This document shows, one piece after another, positions 8,904 to 17,885 of a stretch of 64,000 nucleotides of DNA. Both the position numbers and the translations under genes were made by a program. The stretch lies in NCBI GenBank assembly GCA_947493885.1, contig CANLTE010000001.1:248001-312000 (forward strand), given 5' to 3'. The notes under the pieces are model-generated. The model saw nothing but the letters and a program-made list of their open reading frames with translations, had not been told where the DNA came from and searched no databases. The DNA is from an uncultured Maribacter sp. (GTDB taxonomy: Bacteria; Bacteroidota; Bacteroidia; Flavobacteriales; Flavobacteriaceae). How positions within the stretch are numbered: the stretch's first letter is position 1; each line of letters opens with the position of its first letter.

Positions 8904-9932
8904 TTACTTTAAATTACCAACAAGATTCCAAGACAACCCATCTGGAGATTTAAACGAAATACTGGGTTCTTTAAATTCATTTTCATAAATTTCAGTAACC
9001 TCTGTAGCTCCTCCTTCAATTACTTTTTTACGGTAAGCTTCAATATCTCTCACTTGATAAGTTAAAAGAGACATCCCAAGTGAACCCGGTCTAGAAAGGT
9101 CATGAACATCTTTCATCTCGGAAGAAGTACTCATTCGAACAATTTTTAACCGCCCAGATAAATGCCCTTTAACGTCTAATGACGATCTTGGATCATCAAA
9201 ATCATGAATACTATAAACCTCAGAACTACTAAGATTAAAAGTCTGTTGATTTCCTGAAGAACAAGTAGGTTTTCCTCCTAAATTTTGTTCTTTTTGTCTT
9301 AAAAGTCCAAGGCAATCATCATAAAAACTCAATGAACTAGTATCATCCATACGAAGTAATATACCATGATGCGTGAATTGACTTGATTTTAGAAAAGAAT
9401 GTTCATCTATATTACCGTAAGTAGGCTTTTCATAATTGTACCTTTCAAAAATCGCCAATCTACAATATGGGTTCAAAGCAATTCCTTCTCGAACTCCAAG
9501 TGGCCTGTCAAAGAATGGTTTTCCCTTATCCATTTGATAGACTTGCAACCAATGTGGCATAATAAAAGACCATAAATCCCCTTTTGCAATAGCATCTTCC
9601 ACATGATTTAATATGTTGAGTACACTTTTTGTTAATATTACGCACCACCTTCCTCCATTCTGGCGCAAATTTGTTGTATAACCAATACCTTTATTTACTG
9701 GCTTATCCCATTCCATTAATCGAATAAAACTGTGATCACTATCTAAATGTTGTAGTTGAACTGACTTAACATTTGAATCTACATTATAAAGTTTTTTAGC
9801 CTCACTTGCGGATAGCTCTCCTTGATCCACAATTCGATAACCAAATTGATTCCAAAATGCAATTGCCGATATAAGGTCAGGCACCCCAATACATGATTCA
9901 TAAACTCCTCTAATCTCCTGCTGTTCTACCAT
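8904..9932 (-). CDS. VOC-family protein, cytoplasmic (glyoxalase/dioxygenase fold)
   Basis: The 342-residue protein is built of repeated VOC (glyoxalase/bleomycin-resistance/extradiol dioxygenase) modules: GVYESCIGVPDLISAIAFW at 9-27, QFTHHGILLRMDD at 185-197, and a last module near 285-340 ending SPDGLSWNLVG. It has no signal peptide. It is paralogous to the exported VOC protein at 28528-29643; both share FF[DN]RPxxVRE and the FTHH motif at the second half. The His residues could bind a metal. It lies 90 bases after the DUF1838 gene on the same strand, so the two are probably co-transcribed. The reaction is unknown: dioxygenation, isomerisation or lyase chemistry are all possible in this fold. 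Confidence 0.75.
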   Translation of the reverse strand: MVEQQEIRGVYESCIGVPDLISAIAFWNQFGYRIVDQGELSASEAKKLYNVDSNVKSVQLQHLDSDHSFIRLMEWDKPVNKGIGYTTNLRQNGGRWCVILTKSVLNILNHVEDAIAKGDLWSFIMPHWLQVYQMDKGKPFFDRPLGVREGIALNPYCRLAIFERYNYEKPTYGNIDEHSFLKSSQFTHHGILLRMDDTSSLSFYDDCLGLLRQKEQNLGGKPTCSSGNQQTFNLSSSEVYSIHDFDDPRSSLDVKGHLSGRLKIVRMSTSSEMKDVHDLSRPGSLGMSLLTYQVRDIEAYRKKVIEGGATEVTEIYENEFKEPSISFKSPDGLSWNLVGNLK

Positions 9933-10022
9933 GATTTTTCTTTAATTTTCACTTTTTTAACCTAAAATTGTTTTTAGAATATTCTAATTTGAATTTTTAA
10001 GTCCATGAGACATCTTTAAAAG

Positions 10023-10907
10023 TTATCTACCCCATCCATCGCCAGCTTCTCCTTTTTGAAGTTTTCTTACTTCTTCAACATTTGCTGGAGGATTTAACCA
10101 TTGTGGTTTATCTTTTTTTGCCCAATCTAAAAGTTGAGATGGAAATTGATCAAGACTTTCAACACGCCAAGAATAAAGCTGTATTATGGCTGGACCTCCA
10201 CCTGCCCAGCTAGGTAATTGGCCATAACGTTGCCAACTCATTTGATATGGCTCTTCTACACTTCCTTCTGGATGTATAAAAAAATCATAGTTTTCCCATG
10301 CCTGGTATTGCTTCCCAGAGGGTAATGGAAAATCTAAAAACACAGAAGCATTATAAACATAAGTATTTCCCATTTTTCTGTATGGTATTCCCTCCTTAGA
10401 TTCTATAATTTGAACCCTATCTCCAACTCCCTGTTCCACATCCCCATAAATTCTATTATCATCTTTTAATTTATAGGTAATCATTTGATACGGGTATGCT
10501 ATAGGTTTTATTTCGTTTCCATTGTATTCCGTAATTACCTCTCCAGAAACTGGGTCAGTATATGCAAATGTTTTTCTGGTAAGGTGGGTAATTTTTTCGT
10601 CAGGGTTATCCGGCCAAATAATCGTTGAGCTATCAAAACCAATCATTCCAAAAAGTTTTTTCCCTGAAGGATATTCGTAAACACTCCCATCTGCAATCCA
10701 ATGAACTGGAGATCCAGTTCCCGCTCGAGCATTAATCCATGTTCTCAATGCTTCTGGAGCTTTCTGGTATGAGGCCTTATTTGCAGACGGATGAGTTTCC
10801 TCTGAAACTTCCTCGATTTTCTCTTCTACTAAATTCGAATTGTTTTGCTTACACGCAACAAAAACAAAAAGCGACATTATAATAAGTATGGGTTTCAAGT
10901 TTCTCAT
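10023..10907 (-). CDS. exported DUF1838-family lipoprotein
   Basis: The 294-residue protein starts with a lipoprotein signal (IIMSLFVFVACKQ, lipid Cys19). The body resembles DUF1838: a repeated strand pattern with DGSVYEYPSGKKLFGMIGFD, LTRKTFAYTDPVSGEVITEY, YPYQMITYKL, and a W-rich C-terminal half (SWQRYGQLPSWAGGG). DUF1838 proteins have no settled function. It is the first gene of a two-gene unit with the VOC protein, and an operator lies 58 bases upstream of its start. Its periplasmic position next to a TonB-receptor gene suggests an early step, ligand capture or first transformation. The family call rests on pattern memory, so moderate. Confidence 0.6.
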   Translation of the reverse strand: MRNLKPILIIMSLFVFVACKQNNSNLVEEKIEEVSEETHPSANKASYQKAPEALRTWINARAGTGSPVHWIADGSVYEYPSGKKLFGMIGFDSSTIIWPDNPDEKITHLTRKTFAYTDPVSGEVITEYNGNEIKPIAYPYQMITYKLKDDNRIYGDVEQGVGDRVQIIESKEGIPYRKMGNTYVYNASVFLDFPLPSGKQYQAWENYDFFIHPEGSVEEPYQMSWQRYGQLPSWAGGGPAIIQLYSWRVESLDQFPSQLLDWAKKDKPQWLNPPANVEEVRKLQKGEAGDGWGR

Positions 10908-10964
10908 AGTGATTTAAATTTTTTCTTAGAACTACTAATTTTCGTTTAGATTAGAATATAAATA

Positions 10965-10983
10965 TAATTAATTTAATTAACTA
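10965..10983. promoter_or_regulatory. predicted MarR operator, DUF1838-VOC unit
   Basis: TAATTAA-TTTAA-TTAACTA matches the consensus with one mismatch. On the minus strand a -7-like TATATTTA (10959-10966) abuts it, so a bound repressor would cover the promoter. An extra half-site TTAGTTAAC lies at about 10989-10997. Confidence 0.7.
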
Positions 10984-11196
10984 TTAATTTAGTTAACCAC
11001 TTGATGGGGTTTATAATTTCTTAAAGAACAATTAATTCATATTACAAATTACCATAAACTCTCCTATCATACTGGTTTAGCATAGAGTTAAAACGCAGCT
11101 ACAAGCAAAGTGTACGTTTCTGATTTATAAACAGATACAAAAACGACACAAAAAAAGCGTCAAAAAACATAAAAATTAAATTTTTTTTAAAAAAAA

Positions 11197-11215
11197 TAGT
11201 TAATTTAATTAACCA
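11197..11215. promoter_or_regulatory. predicted MarR operator, TonB receptor
   Basis: TAGTTAA-TTTAA-TTAACCA has one mismatch from the consensus. The -7-like TATATTGG at 11233-11240 puts this site on the -33 region. The start codon of the receptor is about 105 bases beyond the -7 box, leaving a long leader that holds a 12-codon open frame. Confidence 0.75.
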
Positions 11216-11346
11216 TTAACATAATTAATTATTATATTGGTAGAGAATTTAAACCCATTTTTATGAAAACTGAACGAACAAAAGCGCTTGAAAGAAGCTA
11301 AAACATGGGTGGAATCAACTAATTTAAACTACAAATAATACTTCTT

Positions 11347-13977
11347 ATGAAAACGAACAAAGTCTTAAATTTAATCTGTATGCTGAGCTTTTTGCTAAGT
11401 TCAGCAGTGGTTTTTGCCCAAAGTACAATAACGGGTAAAGTAACTGATGAAAATAGTACACCTGTTCTAGGAGCAACTGTACAAGTTAGAAACTCATCAA
11501 ACGGAACAGTAACAGATATTGATGGTATGTATACCATTAGCGCCTCTGAAGGTCAAATTCTTCTTTTCTCATACATTGGCTACGAAGATGTACTTAGAAA
11601 AGTAGGAGCTAACAAAATTGTGAATATCCAAATGAATCCTACCTTCAGCGAGCTAAATGAAGTAGTTGTTTCGTCAACAAGAAAACCAGTAAGAAAACTA
11701 CAATCCACTTCGGCAATTAACAGTATAGGATTAGCTGAATTGGAAATTAAACAACCAGAATCTTTTACTGAAGCTATTGAAAACACTCCTGGTGTAACAG
11801 TTGATAATTCTTCTGGTAGAAAAGGTACTTTTAGAATTAGAGGGTTCCCTGGAGGAAATGTTTACACAACAACTTTAATAGATGGTCTACCAGTTTCTGG
11901 TATTTCTAACCTTTCAGCGGGTACTCAAGAGTTTTATGGAATTGATCCTAATGTGGAAAGAATTGAAGTTGTTAGAGGCGCTGCAGCGACCCTATTTGGT
12001 AGAGCTGCTGGTGCTGGTGCAATAAATATTATATCAAGAACTGGTGGAAAGGAACATGCTGGAGCTTTCACTTTTACAAAATACAATAATGTATCTGGTG
12101 ATGGGCATCAATTTGATGGCGATGTAGATTACAGAGCAGACTGGAACTTAAATGGCCCAGTTTCTGAAAAACTCCGTTACAACATTGGAGGATATGTAAT
12201 TAATGACTCTGGAAACAAAGAACAAGCTAATAAAGACCTTGGTGCCCAGTTTCGTTTTAATTTTGACTGGTTAATTTCAGAAAACTCGTCAATTAGATTC
12301 TACGGTGGATACTTGCACAATCAATTTCAGAATGTAACCGACGCTGCATATGATTTAAGCACCAATGAAATTGCAGATGGTTTTAGTACATACAACACTA
12401 TTTACAGCGATGCTAGTCAACTAGAGAATCCTAATGCCTATGCAGCTGCTGGTGGAGAACCTGTTTTAGATGTTAACGGACGACGCATAACAAACAACCC
12501 TGCAGACAATAGGGAAGAAGTAAAAGGTGGTAATCTTGGAATTGATGCGTTATTTGATTTAGGAAGTGGATGGTCTATAAATGAAAAAATTAAATATCAA
12601 GACATGGACTTTGATGATATTAATGAAATTGGATTAACTGGTTTCTTTACAGCAGAAAGTTCAATTTTAAGATTTCAATCAGGTGCTAAAAACCAAAACA
12701 AATCTATTATTTCTGAAACCAGAATTTCTAAACTAATAGACGGAGAAAAGGCTGATCATAATATAAGTTTTGGACTTTATTATTCAAAAGCTGAACGTGA
12801 TCGTTTAGGGTTAAACTATTTATATCGTTCTACTGTTAGCCCAAGACCAAGTTTCTTTGGAGGCTTTTTTGGACCTCCTTCCCCTCTTGGAGAAACCTTT
12901 TCAATTTCTGGAACTACGTCACATAGAGAAGAAAAAAGTACGGCCTTGTTTATAGGAGATGAAATGATATTTAATGAAAAACTAATTATTAATGTTGCCT
13001 TAAGATATGATTGGTTAACGGGTTCTTTCTCCAATAACCCAGAAGAGATTCGCAGTATAAATGTAGATTACGACCCAGCTGAAACTATTGTTAATGAGTT
13101 AAAGTTTAATGACTTTTCTGGATCTGTTGGAGTAAACTACTTAATTGGTGAAAATTCAGCAATCTATGGAAACTTCCTAAGAGCATTCTCGCTTCCTTCT
13201 GTAACAAATGTTAATCAAGAAGCGCCTGAAGAAAATGAGGTTATAAATAATTTGGAAATAGGATACAGAGCTGGTTTGGGAGATTTAACTTTAGATGCTA
13301 CCTTTTTCAGTACAAGAATTAACAATAGAGTTTCTAGTGTTTTTGATGCCGATTTAAGTGAGTTTGTTTTGAGACCAGCTGGTTCAAACAAAATACTTGG
13401 TGGAGAAATAGCACTAACTTATGCTCCAAAGGGAATTAAAGGTTTTTTATTCAGAGGTAGTTATACACGTCAAAACTCTGAGTATGTAGATTTTGTTGTT
13501 CCGTTAAGCACAAACCGCGCTGGTGAGATTAATGCAGATTTAAATAATCTTTTTGGACTAAGTGCTGTTAATAATAATACTGCCATAGACGTTGGTGGTC
13601 TGCAAGTGCAAGAAACACCTAAAAATATTTTCAACTTCAATATTAGTTACAATAGAAGTAGATGGGGTGCAGATTTTGGAGGGTTTTCATATACTGATAT
13701 GTACGGTGATATTTTTAACCTATATGATAAACCAAACATCTCTATATACAACCTAGGTGGTTACATTACTTTCCCACTAGGTATTAACGAACTAAAAGTT
13801 AGCATGCGAGTTAAAAATATTTTTGACGGAGCAAGTCCACAAGATTTATTTGTATCAAGTGGTGATGATAGTGTTCTACTTGAAAAGCAAAACAATCCGG
13901 ATCCGACAGGAAGGTTAGCTTGGTCTACTTTCCAGAACCCAAAAAGAGTTTTATTTACATTGGGTTACAAATTTTAA
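11347..13977 (+). CDS. TonB-dependent outer-membrane receptor
   Basis: The 876-residue protein has a signal peptide (1-25), a carboxypeptidase-regulatory-like domain (about 27-95; ITGKVTDENSTPVLGATV), a TonB-box-like EVVVSS (about 105), a plug domain (about 118-230; TFRIRGFPGG, VERIEVVRGAAATLFG, GAGAINIISRTG) and a 22-strand-type barrel ending LFTLGYKF. It drives energy-dependent import across the outer membrane. There is no SusD gene beside it, which favours a small molecule such as a siderophore-, heme- or bilin-like ligand over a glycan. It is a single-gene unit with its own operator and a strong terminator. The substrate is presumably the compound degraded by the island. Confidence 0.92.
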   Translation: MKTNKVLNLICMLSFLLSSAVVFAQSTITGKVTDENSTPVLGATVQVRNSSNGTVTDIDGMYTISASEGQILLFSYIGYEDVLRKVGANKIVNIQMNPTFSELNEVVVSSTRKPVRKLQSTSAINSIGLAELEIKQPESFTEAIENTPGVTVDNSSGRKGTFRIRGFPGGNVYTTTLIDGLPVSGISNLSAGTQEFYGIDPNVERIEVVRGAAATLFGRAAGAGAINIISRTGGKEHAGAFTFTKYNNVSGDGHQFDGDVDYRADWNLNGPVSEKLRYNIGGYVINDSGNKEQANKDLGAQFRFNFDWLISENSSIRFYGGYLHNQFQNVTDAAYDLSTNEIADGFSTYNTIYSDASQLENPNAYAAAGGEPVLDVNGRRITNNPADNREEVKGGNLGIDALFDLGSGWSINEKIKYQDMDFDDINEIGLTGFFTAESSILRFQSGAKNQNKSIISETRISKLIDGEKADHNISFGLYYSKAERDRLGLNYLYRSTVSPRPSFFGGFFGPPSPLGETFSISGTTSHREEKSTALFIGDEMIFNEKLIINVALRYDWLTGSFSNNPEEIRSINVDYDPAETIVNELKFNDFSGSVGVNYLIGENSAIYGNFLRAFSLPSVTNVNQEAPEENEVINNLEIGYRAGLGDLTLDATFFSTRINNRVSSVFDADLSEFVLRPAGSNKILGGEIALTYAPKGIKGFLFRGSYTRQNSEYVDFVVPLSTNRAGEINADLNNLFGLSAVNNNTAIDVGGLQVQETPKNIFNFNISYNRSRWGADFGGFSYTDMYGDIFNLYDKPNISIYNLGGYITFPLGINELKVSMRVKNIFDGASPQDLFVSSGDDSVLLEKQNNPDPTGRLAWSTFQNPKRVLFTLGYKF

Positions 13978-14012
13978 TCAATGTTTAAGTAAATTTTGAG
14001 TTAGTTTAAGTG

Positions 14013-14046
14013 AAAAAGTGGGTAACAAAATTGTTACCCACTTTTT
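14013..14046 (+). terminator. intrinsic terminator of the TonB-receptor gene
   Basis: A perfect 15-bp stem (14013-14027 with 14032-14046) with a 4-base loop begins 36 bases after the receptor stop. Its 3' arm ends in a T-run, and the core is GTGGGTAACA. Confidence 0.85.
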
Positions 14047-14072
14047 GTTTATTTAAAACTGTTCATACACAA

Positions 14073-14114
14073 AATAAAAAAGGATTTATACCATGGTATA
14101 AATTCTTTTTTATT
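14073..14114 (-). terminator. long palindrome between convergent genes, probable terminator
   Basis: An almost perfect palindrome is centred on CCATGG, with 21 paired positions per side and a single G-T mismatch. It is flanked by A-runs on the left and T-runs on the right, so it can act on both strands. It lies 24 bases past the stop of the minus-strand aldehyde dehydrogenase and also backs up the receptor terminator. Confidence 0.65.
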
Positions 14115-14137
14115 ATTAATAACTAGTGTTAGTTAAC

Positions 14138-15556
14138 CTACTCTATATTCTTTTCCTCAAAATCCATCATTGTATCGGGGTGTGCAGATTGTATTAACAA
14201 AGCCTTCTTTCTAAAAAAACGTAAAAATCCAGCATCACCCATTCTCGAACCATTAATTCCAGACTCCTTAAAAGAATTTTTCTCAGCGTCATATACTTTA
14301 TTTGTTAGGCTTCCATCATTAATACTAACTGCGCCAACTTCTATTTTTGCAGCAATTTGTATTGCTCTATCTCTATTAGTAGAAAAAACAGAGGCCGATA
14401 AGCCGTAGATGCTATCATTAGCCAACTTTAAAGCCTCTTCTTCGGTCGTAAATGCCATAATAGGAATAATGGGTCCAAAAGTTTCTTCGGTCATTACTTT
14501 CATTTTATGATTAACGTTTACTAACACCGTTGGCTCACACCAAAGTCCGCCTTCAATTTCTTGAACCTTTCCTCCAGTAAGTATTTTCGCCCCCTTTGAA
14601 ACAGCATCATCAATCTGTTCCTGAATTTTCTGCGCTTGTCCTTCAAAAATTAACGGCCCCATTTGCCCTTTTTTAGGATTCACGGTCATAGTTACTTTAC
14701 TTGCTTTTGCGGTTATCTCCTGTACAAAATCATCGTAAATAACCTTATCTACGTAAATTCGTTCTAGAGATTGACAAGCCTGCCCAGTAGCTCCAACACA
14801 ACTTCGTAAAATAGCATCAGTTGAAACTTCTAAATCAGCATCTTTTAAAACTATTGCAGGATCTTTTCCTCCAAGTTCTAAAAAGGCCGGAATAAAACGT
14901 TCTGCACATGCAGCTCCAATTTTTTTACCCGTAGGAACACTTCCTGTAAAACAAATAGCATCAGTATTTTGAACAACCGCCTTACCAGCTTCAGCACCAC
15001 CACGAACCAATTTTAAGACTTTTACTAGTTCTGGAACGGCTTGAATACTTTTTTCCAATCCATCCATAAAGCGAGGGGTTACTTCACTAGGTTTTAGGAG
15101 TACTCCACAGCCTGCCATCAATGCAGGAACTGTATCAATTAAAGCCAATAATAAAGGGAAATTCCATGGGCTTATTACACCAACCACAGCGTAAGGTATC
15201 CACTGTTGCTGCACCGTCACTGTATTTGCAGACATCGACGGACGTTCAACTGGGGGTACTAATAATTGTGGGGCACGATAGCACCATGATTGCACCAGAC
15301 CCAACGCTCCACCAACTTCAACATCAGATATTTTTTTTCTAGCTGTATCAATATTTAATTGTTCTGCAATTTCTGATTGATACTCCTTTAAACTTTCTAA
15401 CCAAAGTTGTATAACCTCAGCACGTTTTATTACACCTTGCTCATTCCACGCTTTCTGGGCATCACGAATTTCCAATGTTTTATTTGCGACACTCTCTAAG
15501 GTATCCTCATGTAATTCATAATCGTATTTTCCTGTCCTAGGGTTTCTTATTTTCAT
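14138..15556 (-). CDS. NAD(P)-dependent aldehyde dehydrogenase
   Basis: At 472 residues it has the usual family length. The catalytic Glu227 lies in LELGGKDPA and the nucleophile Cys261 in GATGQACQSLERIYV; the cofactor region has PWNFPLLLA and FTGSVPTGKKIG. It oxidises an aldehyde to an acid in the cytoplasm. It forms a one-gene unit whose promoter carries a perfect operator only 15 bases before the start codon, so it belongs to the island regulon. The likely substrate is an aldehyde released early in the pathway, but nothing in the sequence identifies it. Confidence 0.9.
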   Translation of the reverse strand: MKIRNPRTGKYDYELHEDTLESVANKTLEIRDAQKAWNEQGVIKRAEVIQLWLESLKEYQSEIAEQLNIDTARKKISDVEVGGALGLVQSWCYRAPQLLVPPVERPSMSANTVTVQQQWIPYAVVGVISPWNFPLLLALIDTVPALMAGCGVLLKPSEVTPRFMDGLEKSIQAVPELVKVLKLVRGGAEAGKAVVQNTDAICFTGSVPTGKKIGAACAERFIPAFLELGGKDPAIVLKDADLEVSTDAILRSCVGATGQACQSLERIYVDKVIYDDFVQEITAKASKVTMTVNPKKGQMGPLIFEGQAQKIQEQIDDAVSKGAKILTGGKVQEIEGGLWCEPTVLVNVNHKMKVMTEETFGPIIPIMAFTTEEEALKLANDSIYGLSASVFSTNRDRAIQIAAKIEVGAVSINDGSLTNKVYDAEKNSFKESGINGSRMGDAGFLRFFRKKALLIQSAHPDTMMDFEEKNIE

Positions 15557-15566
15557 AACACACTTT

Positions 15567-15593
15567 AAAATAGTTAATAAAGTTAACTATTTT
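15567..15593. promoter_or_regulatory. predicted MarR operator, aldehyde dehydrogenase
   Basis: The core is TAGTTAA-TAAAG-TTAACTA (15571-15589), an exact consensus match, and the palindrome extends to 11-bp arms (15567-15577 and 15583-15593). Only 11 bases separate it from the start codon, so bound protein would block the promoter directly. Confidence 0.85.
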
Positions 15594-15691
15594 TGACAAC
15601 TTTTCTACTATTTTACTTAAAACATGATGATTATACCTTTATAAACAAGTCTTTAAAACTGCTCTTTTTTATTTAAAAATAGGGTATCTCA

Positions 15692-15724
15692 ATAAAATTA
15701 GTTAACTTAGTTAACTAATTTTAT
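15692..15724. promoter_or_regulatory. predicted MarR operator, 11-gene catabolic operon
   Basis: The core is TAGTTAA-CTTAG-TTAACTA (15699-15717). The arms are perfect over 14 bp (15692-15705 and 15711-15724). It overlaps the -33 position of the promoter whose -7 box is at 15727-15734. Confidence 0.88.
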
Positions 15725-15726
15725 CG

Positions 15727-15734
15727 TACCTTTG
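15727..15734 (+). promoter_or_regulatory. -7 box TACCTTTG, possible leaderless start
   Basis: TACCTTTG is an exact match to the Bacteroidota -7 consensus TAnnTTTG and ends 4 bases before the ATG at 15739. With the usual spacing, transcription would begin at or within a few bases of the start codon, giving a leaderless or nearly leaderless mRNA. Confidence 0.65.
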
Positions 15735-15738
15735 AATT

Positions 15739-16650
15739 ATGAGTACAAAACACATTGTTTTAGAAGAACAGGGCTTAAGAGATGGGTTTCAAACCTTACC
15801 AATTACCATTTCAACTCAAAAAAAGCTCAATTATATTAAACTCTTGGAAGCAGCTGGTATAAAGCGTATTCAAGTGGCTTCGTTTGTACATCCAAAATTA
15901 GTTCCACAAATGGCAGATGCCGAAGAACTTTGCAGCAAGTTGGAAAAAAAAACAGATGTAATATACAGTGGCTTAGTACTAAACCTAAAAGGTGTTGAAC
16001 GTGGCATTAAAGCAGGCTTAAATCATTTAGCATGTTCTATATCTGCTAGTAATACACATAGTCAAAAAAATGCAAGGTTAACCCTTGTTGAAGCCAAAAA
16101 CGCTTTTCAGGAAATGGTTAAACATTCCAAAGAACATGGTATTATCGTTCGCGGAGGTATTCAATGTGCTTTTGGATGCCGATATGAGGGAAAAATAGAT
16201 GAAAATCACGTTTTAGATATGGTAGACCATCATCTAGATACTGGAGTGGATGAATTAGCCTTAGCTGACTCTACAGGGATGGGAAACCCAAAACAGTTAG
16301 GAGCATTAATGTATAAAGTCGTAGAAAAAGCAAAAAATATCCCCGTAGTGCTCCATCTACATAATACAGAAAACAAAGGTTACGCAAATTTGTATGCTGC
16401 TATTGAGGCTGGTGTTACCATTTTTGATACCGCTTTTGGTGGCTTGGGGGGGTGCCCTTTTATAAAAAGTGCAACTGGAAACATTGCAACCGAAGATAGT
16501 GCTCATATGATTCATCAAATGGGTTATGAAACAGGATTAAACATTAGCAAAATTGCAGAAATAAGTAGAGAATTGGAAGCCACCTTAGGTTATAAATTAC
16601 CAGGGCAATTGTACCAATTAATTGACAATAATGAAATTAAAATGATTTGA
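15739..16650 (+). CDS. HMG-CoA-lyase-family acyl-CoA lyase (predicted alkylmalyl-CoA lyase)
   Basis: The 303-residue TIM-barrel protein has the HMG-CoA lyase signature set: LRDGFQ (Arg14, Asp15), ALADSTGMGNP (174-184), metal ligands HLHN (His206, His208), GGLGGCPF with Cys239, and Asn248 in ATGNIATED. Family members cleave 3-hydroxy-3-alkyl acyl-CoAs by a retro-Claisen reaction. It is the first gene of an operon with a LeuCD-like hydratase and a CoA-transferase, and no leucine-catabolism genes are present, so the substrate is more likely a citramalyl- or dimethylmalyl-type CoA. Cleavage would give a 2-oxoacid plus an acyl-CoA. Family call firm, substrate inferred. Confidence 0.88.
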   Translation: MSTKHIVLEEQGLRDGFQTLPITISTQKKLNYIKLLEAAGIKRIQVASFVHPKLVPQMADAEELCSKLEKKTDVIYSGLVLNLKGVERGIKAGLNHLACSISASNTHSQKNARLTLVEAKNAFQEMVKHSKEHGIIVRGGIQCAFGCRYEGKIDENHVLDMVDHHLDTGVDELALADSTGMGNPKQLGALMYKVVEKAKNIPVVLHLHNTENKGYANLYAAIEAGVTIFDTAFGGLGGCPFIKSATGNIATEDSAHMIHQMGYETGLNISKIAEISRELEATLGYKLPGQLYQLIDNNEIKMI

Positions 16651-17885
16651 TGGGACAGACAATTTCAGAAAAAATAATATCCAACCATGTTGGACATAAA
16701 GTATATGCGGGAGAACTTGTAATAAGTGACGTTGATGGCGCAATGGCTAGTGATACCACAGGGCCATTAACCATAAAAGCCTTCAAAGAAATGGGAGGAA
16801 AAAAAGTTTTTAATCCTGATAAATGTGCTTTAATTATTGATCACGCAGCTCCTTCACCAAACGAACGCATTGCCAACTTACATAAAATGATGCGAGATTT
16901 TGCCAAAGAACAAGGCATGCGCCTCTTTGAAATAGGTGAAGGAATTTGTCATCAAGTAATGGTTGAAAATCAATATGTAAAGCCGGGAGATATCTTTATT
17001 GGAGCAGATTCGCACACACCAACATATGGAGCCTTAAATGCTTTTGCTTGCGGTGTAGGTTCTACTGATTTGGCTGCGGTAATGATGACTGGTAAAATAT
17101 GGTTAAAAGTACCTCAAACTATAAAAATTCATTGCTCAGGTAAGCTACAAGACGGTGTTACTGCTAAAGATTTAATCTTATTTCTGGTGGGTAAAGTAAC
17201 AGTTTCTGGTGCAACATATCAAGCCATTGAATTTTGTGGAGAAGCATTTGAGGGCTTAAGTTTAGCTAGTAGAATGACCATTGCCAATATGTCCTCTGAA
17301 ATGGGAGCAAAAACAGGAATTGTTCATCCCGCAGGTTTAGCATTGGATTATGACTTTGAAGCCATAACTCCTGATGCAGATGCCAAATACATTAAAACTT
17401 TTGACTTTGATGTATCAAACTTAGAGCCGCAGGTGAGTGCTCCAGAGTCACCTGATAATGTACACAACATTTCCAACTATGAAGACACTAAAATTAACTA
17501 TGCCTTTATTGGAACTTGCTGTAATGGAAGGCTTGAAGATTTAGATGTTGCTGCTAAAATTTTAAAAGGAAAAAAAATACACCCAGATGTTAGAATGGTG
17601 ATTGCTCCAGCATCACAAAGCGTTCTATTAGATGCTATGAGCAATGGTTCTATGCAAACGCTAATTAAAGCTGGCGCTTCATTAATAACATCAGGCTGCG
17701 GGCCATGTGTAGGTACGCATCAAGGTGTGCCTGCTGACGGCGAAGTTGTCATCTCAGCTGCAAACCGAAATTTTAGAGGTAGAATGGGTAATCCCAACTC
17801 CAACATTTATTTAGGAGCCCCTTCAACAGTGGCTGCATCTGCCTTAGAAGGGAAAATTACAAATCCAAAAAAATACTTAATATGA
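16647..17885 (+). CDS. LeuC-like hydratase large subunit (aconitase superfamily)
   Basis: At 412 residues this is the short, archaeal-type LeuC/HacA/DmdA form. The [4Fe-4S] ligands are in GTCCNGR (Cys291 or Cys292) and SGCGPCVG (Cys351, Cys354). IGADSHTPTYGALNAFACG (118-136) and the closing GNPNSNIYLGAPSTVAASAL are typical. The usual CTNGR reads CCNGR here. It overlaps the HMG-CoA-lyase-like gene by 4 bases and the small-subunit gene by 4 bases. No leuA or leuB is nearby, so leucine synthesis is unlikely. Dimethylmaleate hydratase (DmdAB) of nicotinate fermenters is a known catabolic relative, and hydration of an alkylated maleate would suit this operon. Confidence 0.85.
   Translation: MMGQTISEKIISNHVGHKVYAGELVISDVDGAMASDTTGPLTIKAFKEMGGKKVFNPDKCALIIDHAAPSPNERIANLHKMMRDFAKEQGMRLFEIGEGICHQVMVENQYVKPGDIFIGADSHTPTYGALNAFACGVGSTDLAAVMMTGKIWLKVPQTIKIHCSGKLQDGVTAKDLILFLVGKVTVSGATYQAIEFCGEAFEGLSLASRMTIANMSSEMGAKTGIVHPAGLALDYDFEAITPDADAKYIKTFDFDVSNLEPQVSAPESPDNVHNISNYEDTKINYAFIGTCCNGRLEDLDVAAKILKGKKIHPDVRMVIAPASQSVLLDAMSNGSMQTLIKAGASLITSGCGPCVGTHQGVPADGEVVISAANRNFRGRMGNPNSNIYLGAPSTVAASALEGKITNPKKYLI

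Larger units (their letters stand above)
10908..11346. other. divergent regulatory region between the DUF1838 and TonB-receptor genes
   Basis: This 439-base AT-rich gap contains two operators (10965-10983 facing the DUF1838 gene, 11197-11215 facing the receptor gene). On the receptor side there is a likely -7 box TATATTGG (11233-11240) and a 12-codon open frame (11263-11301, MKTERTKALERS) that could be a leader peptide. I see nothing else coding. Confidence 0.6.

Noticed and set aside
8904-9932. Methylmalonyl-CoA epimerase (also a VOC protein)
   Set aside because: Epimerases are about 130-150 residues. This protein and its paralogue at 28528-29643 are more than twice that and have a different motif set.
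14126-14140. TTAGTTAACC resembling the MarR operator
   Set aside because: It has only one half-site, lies at the 3' ends of two convergent genes and has no promoter box nearby.
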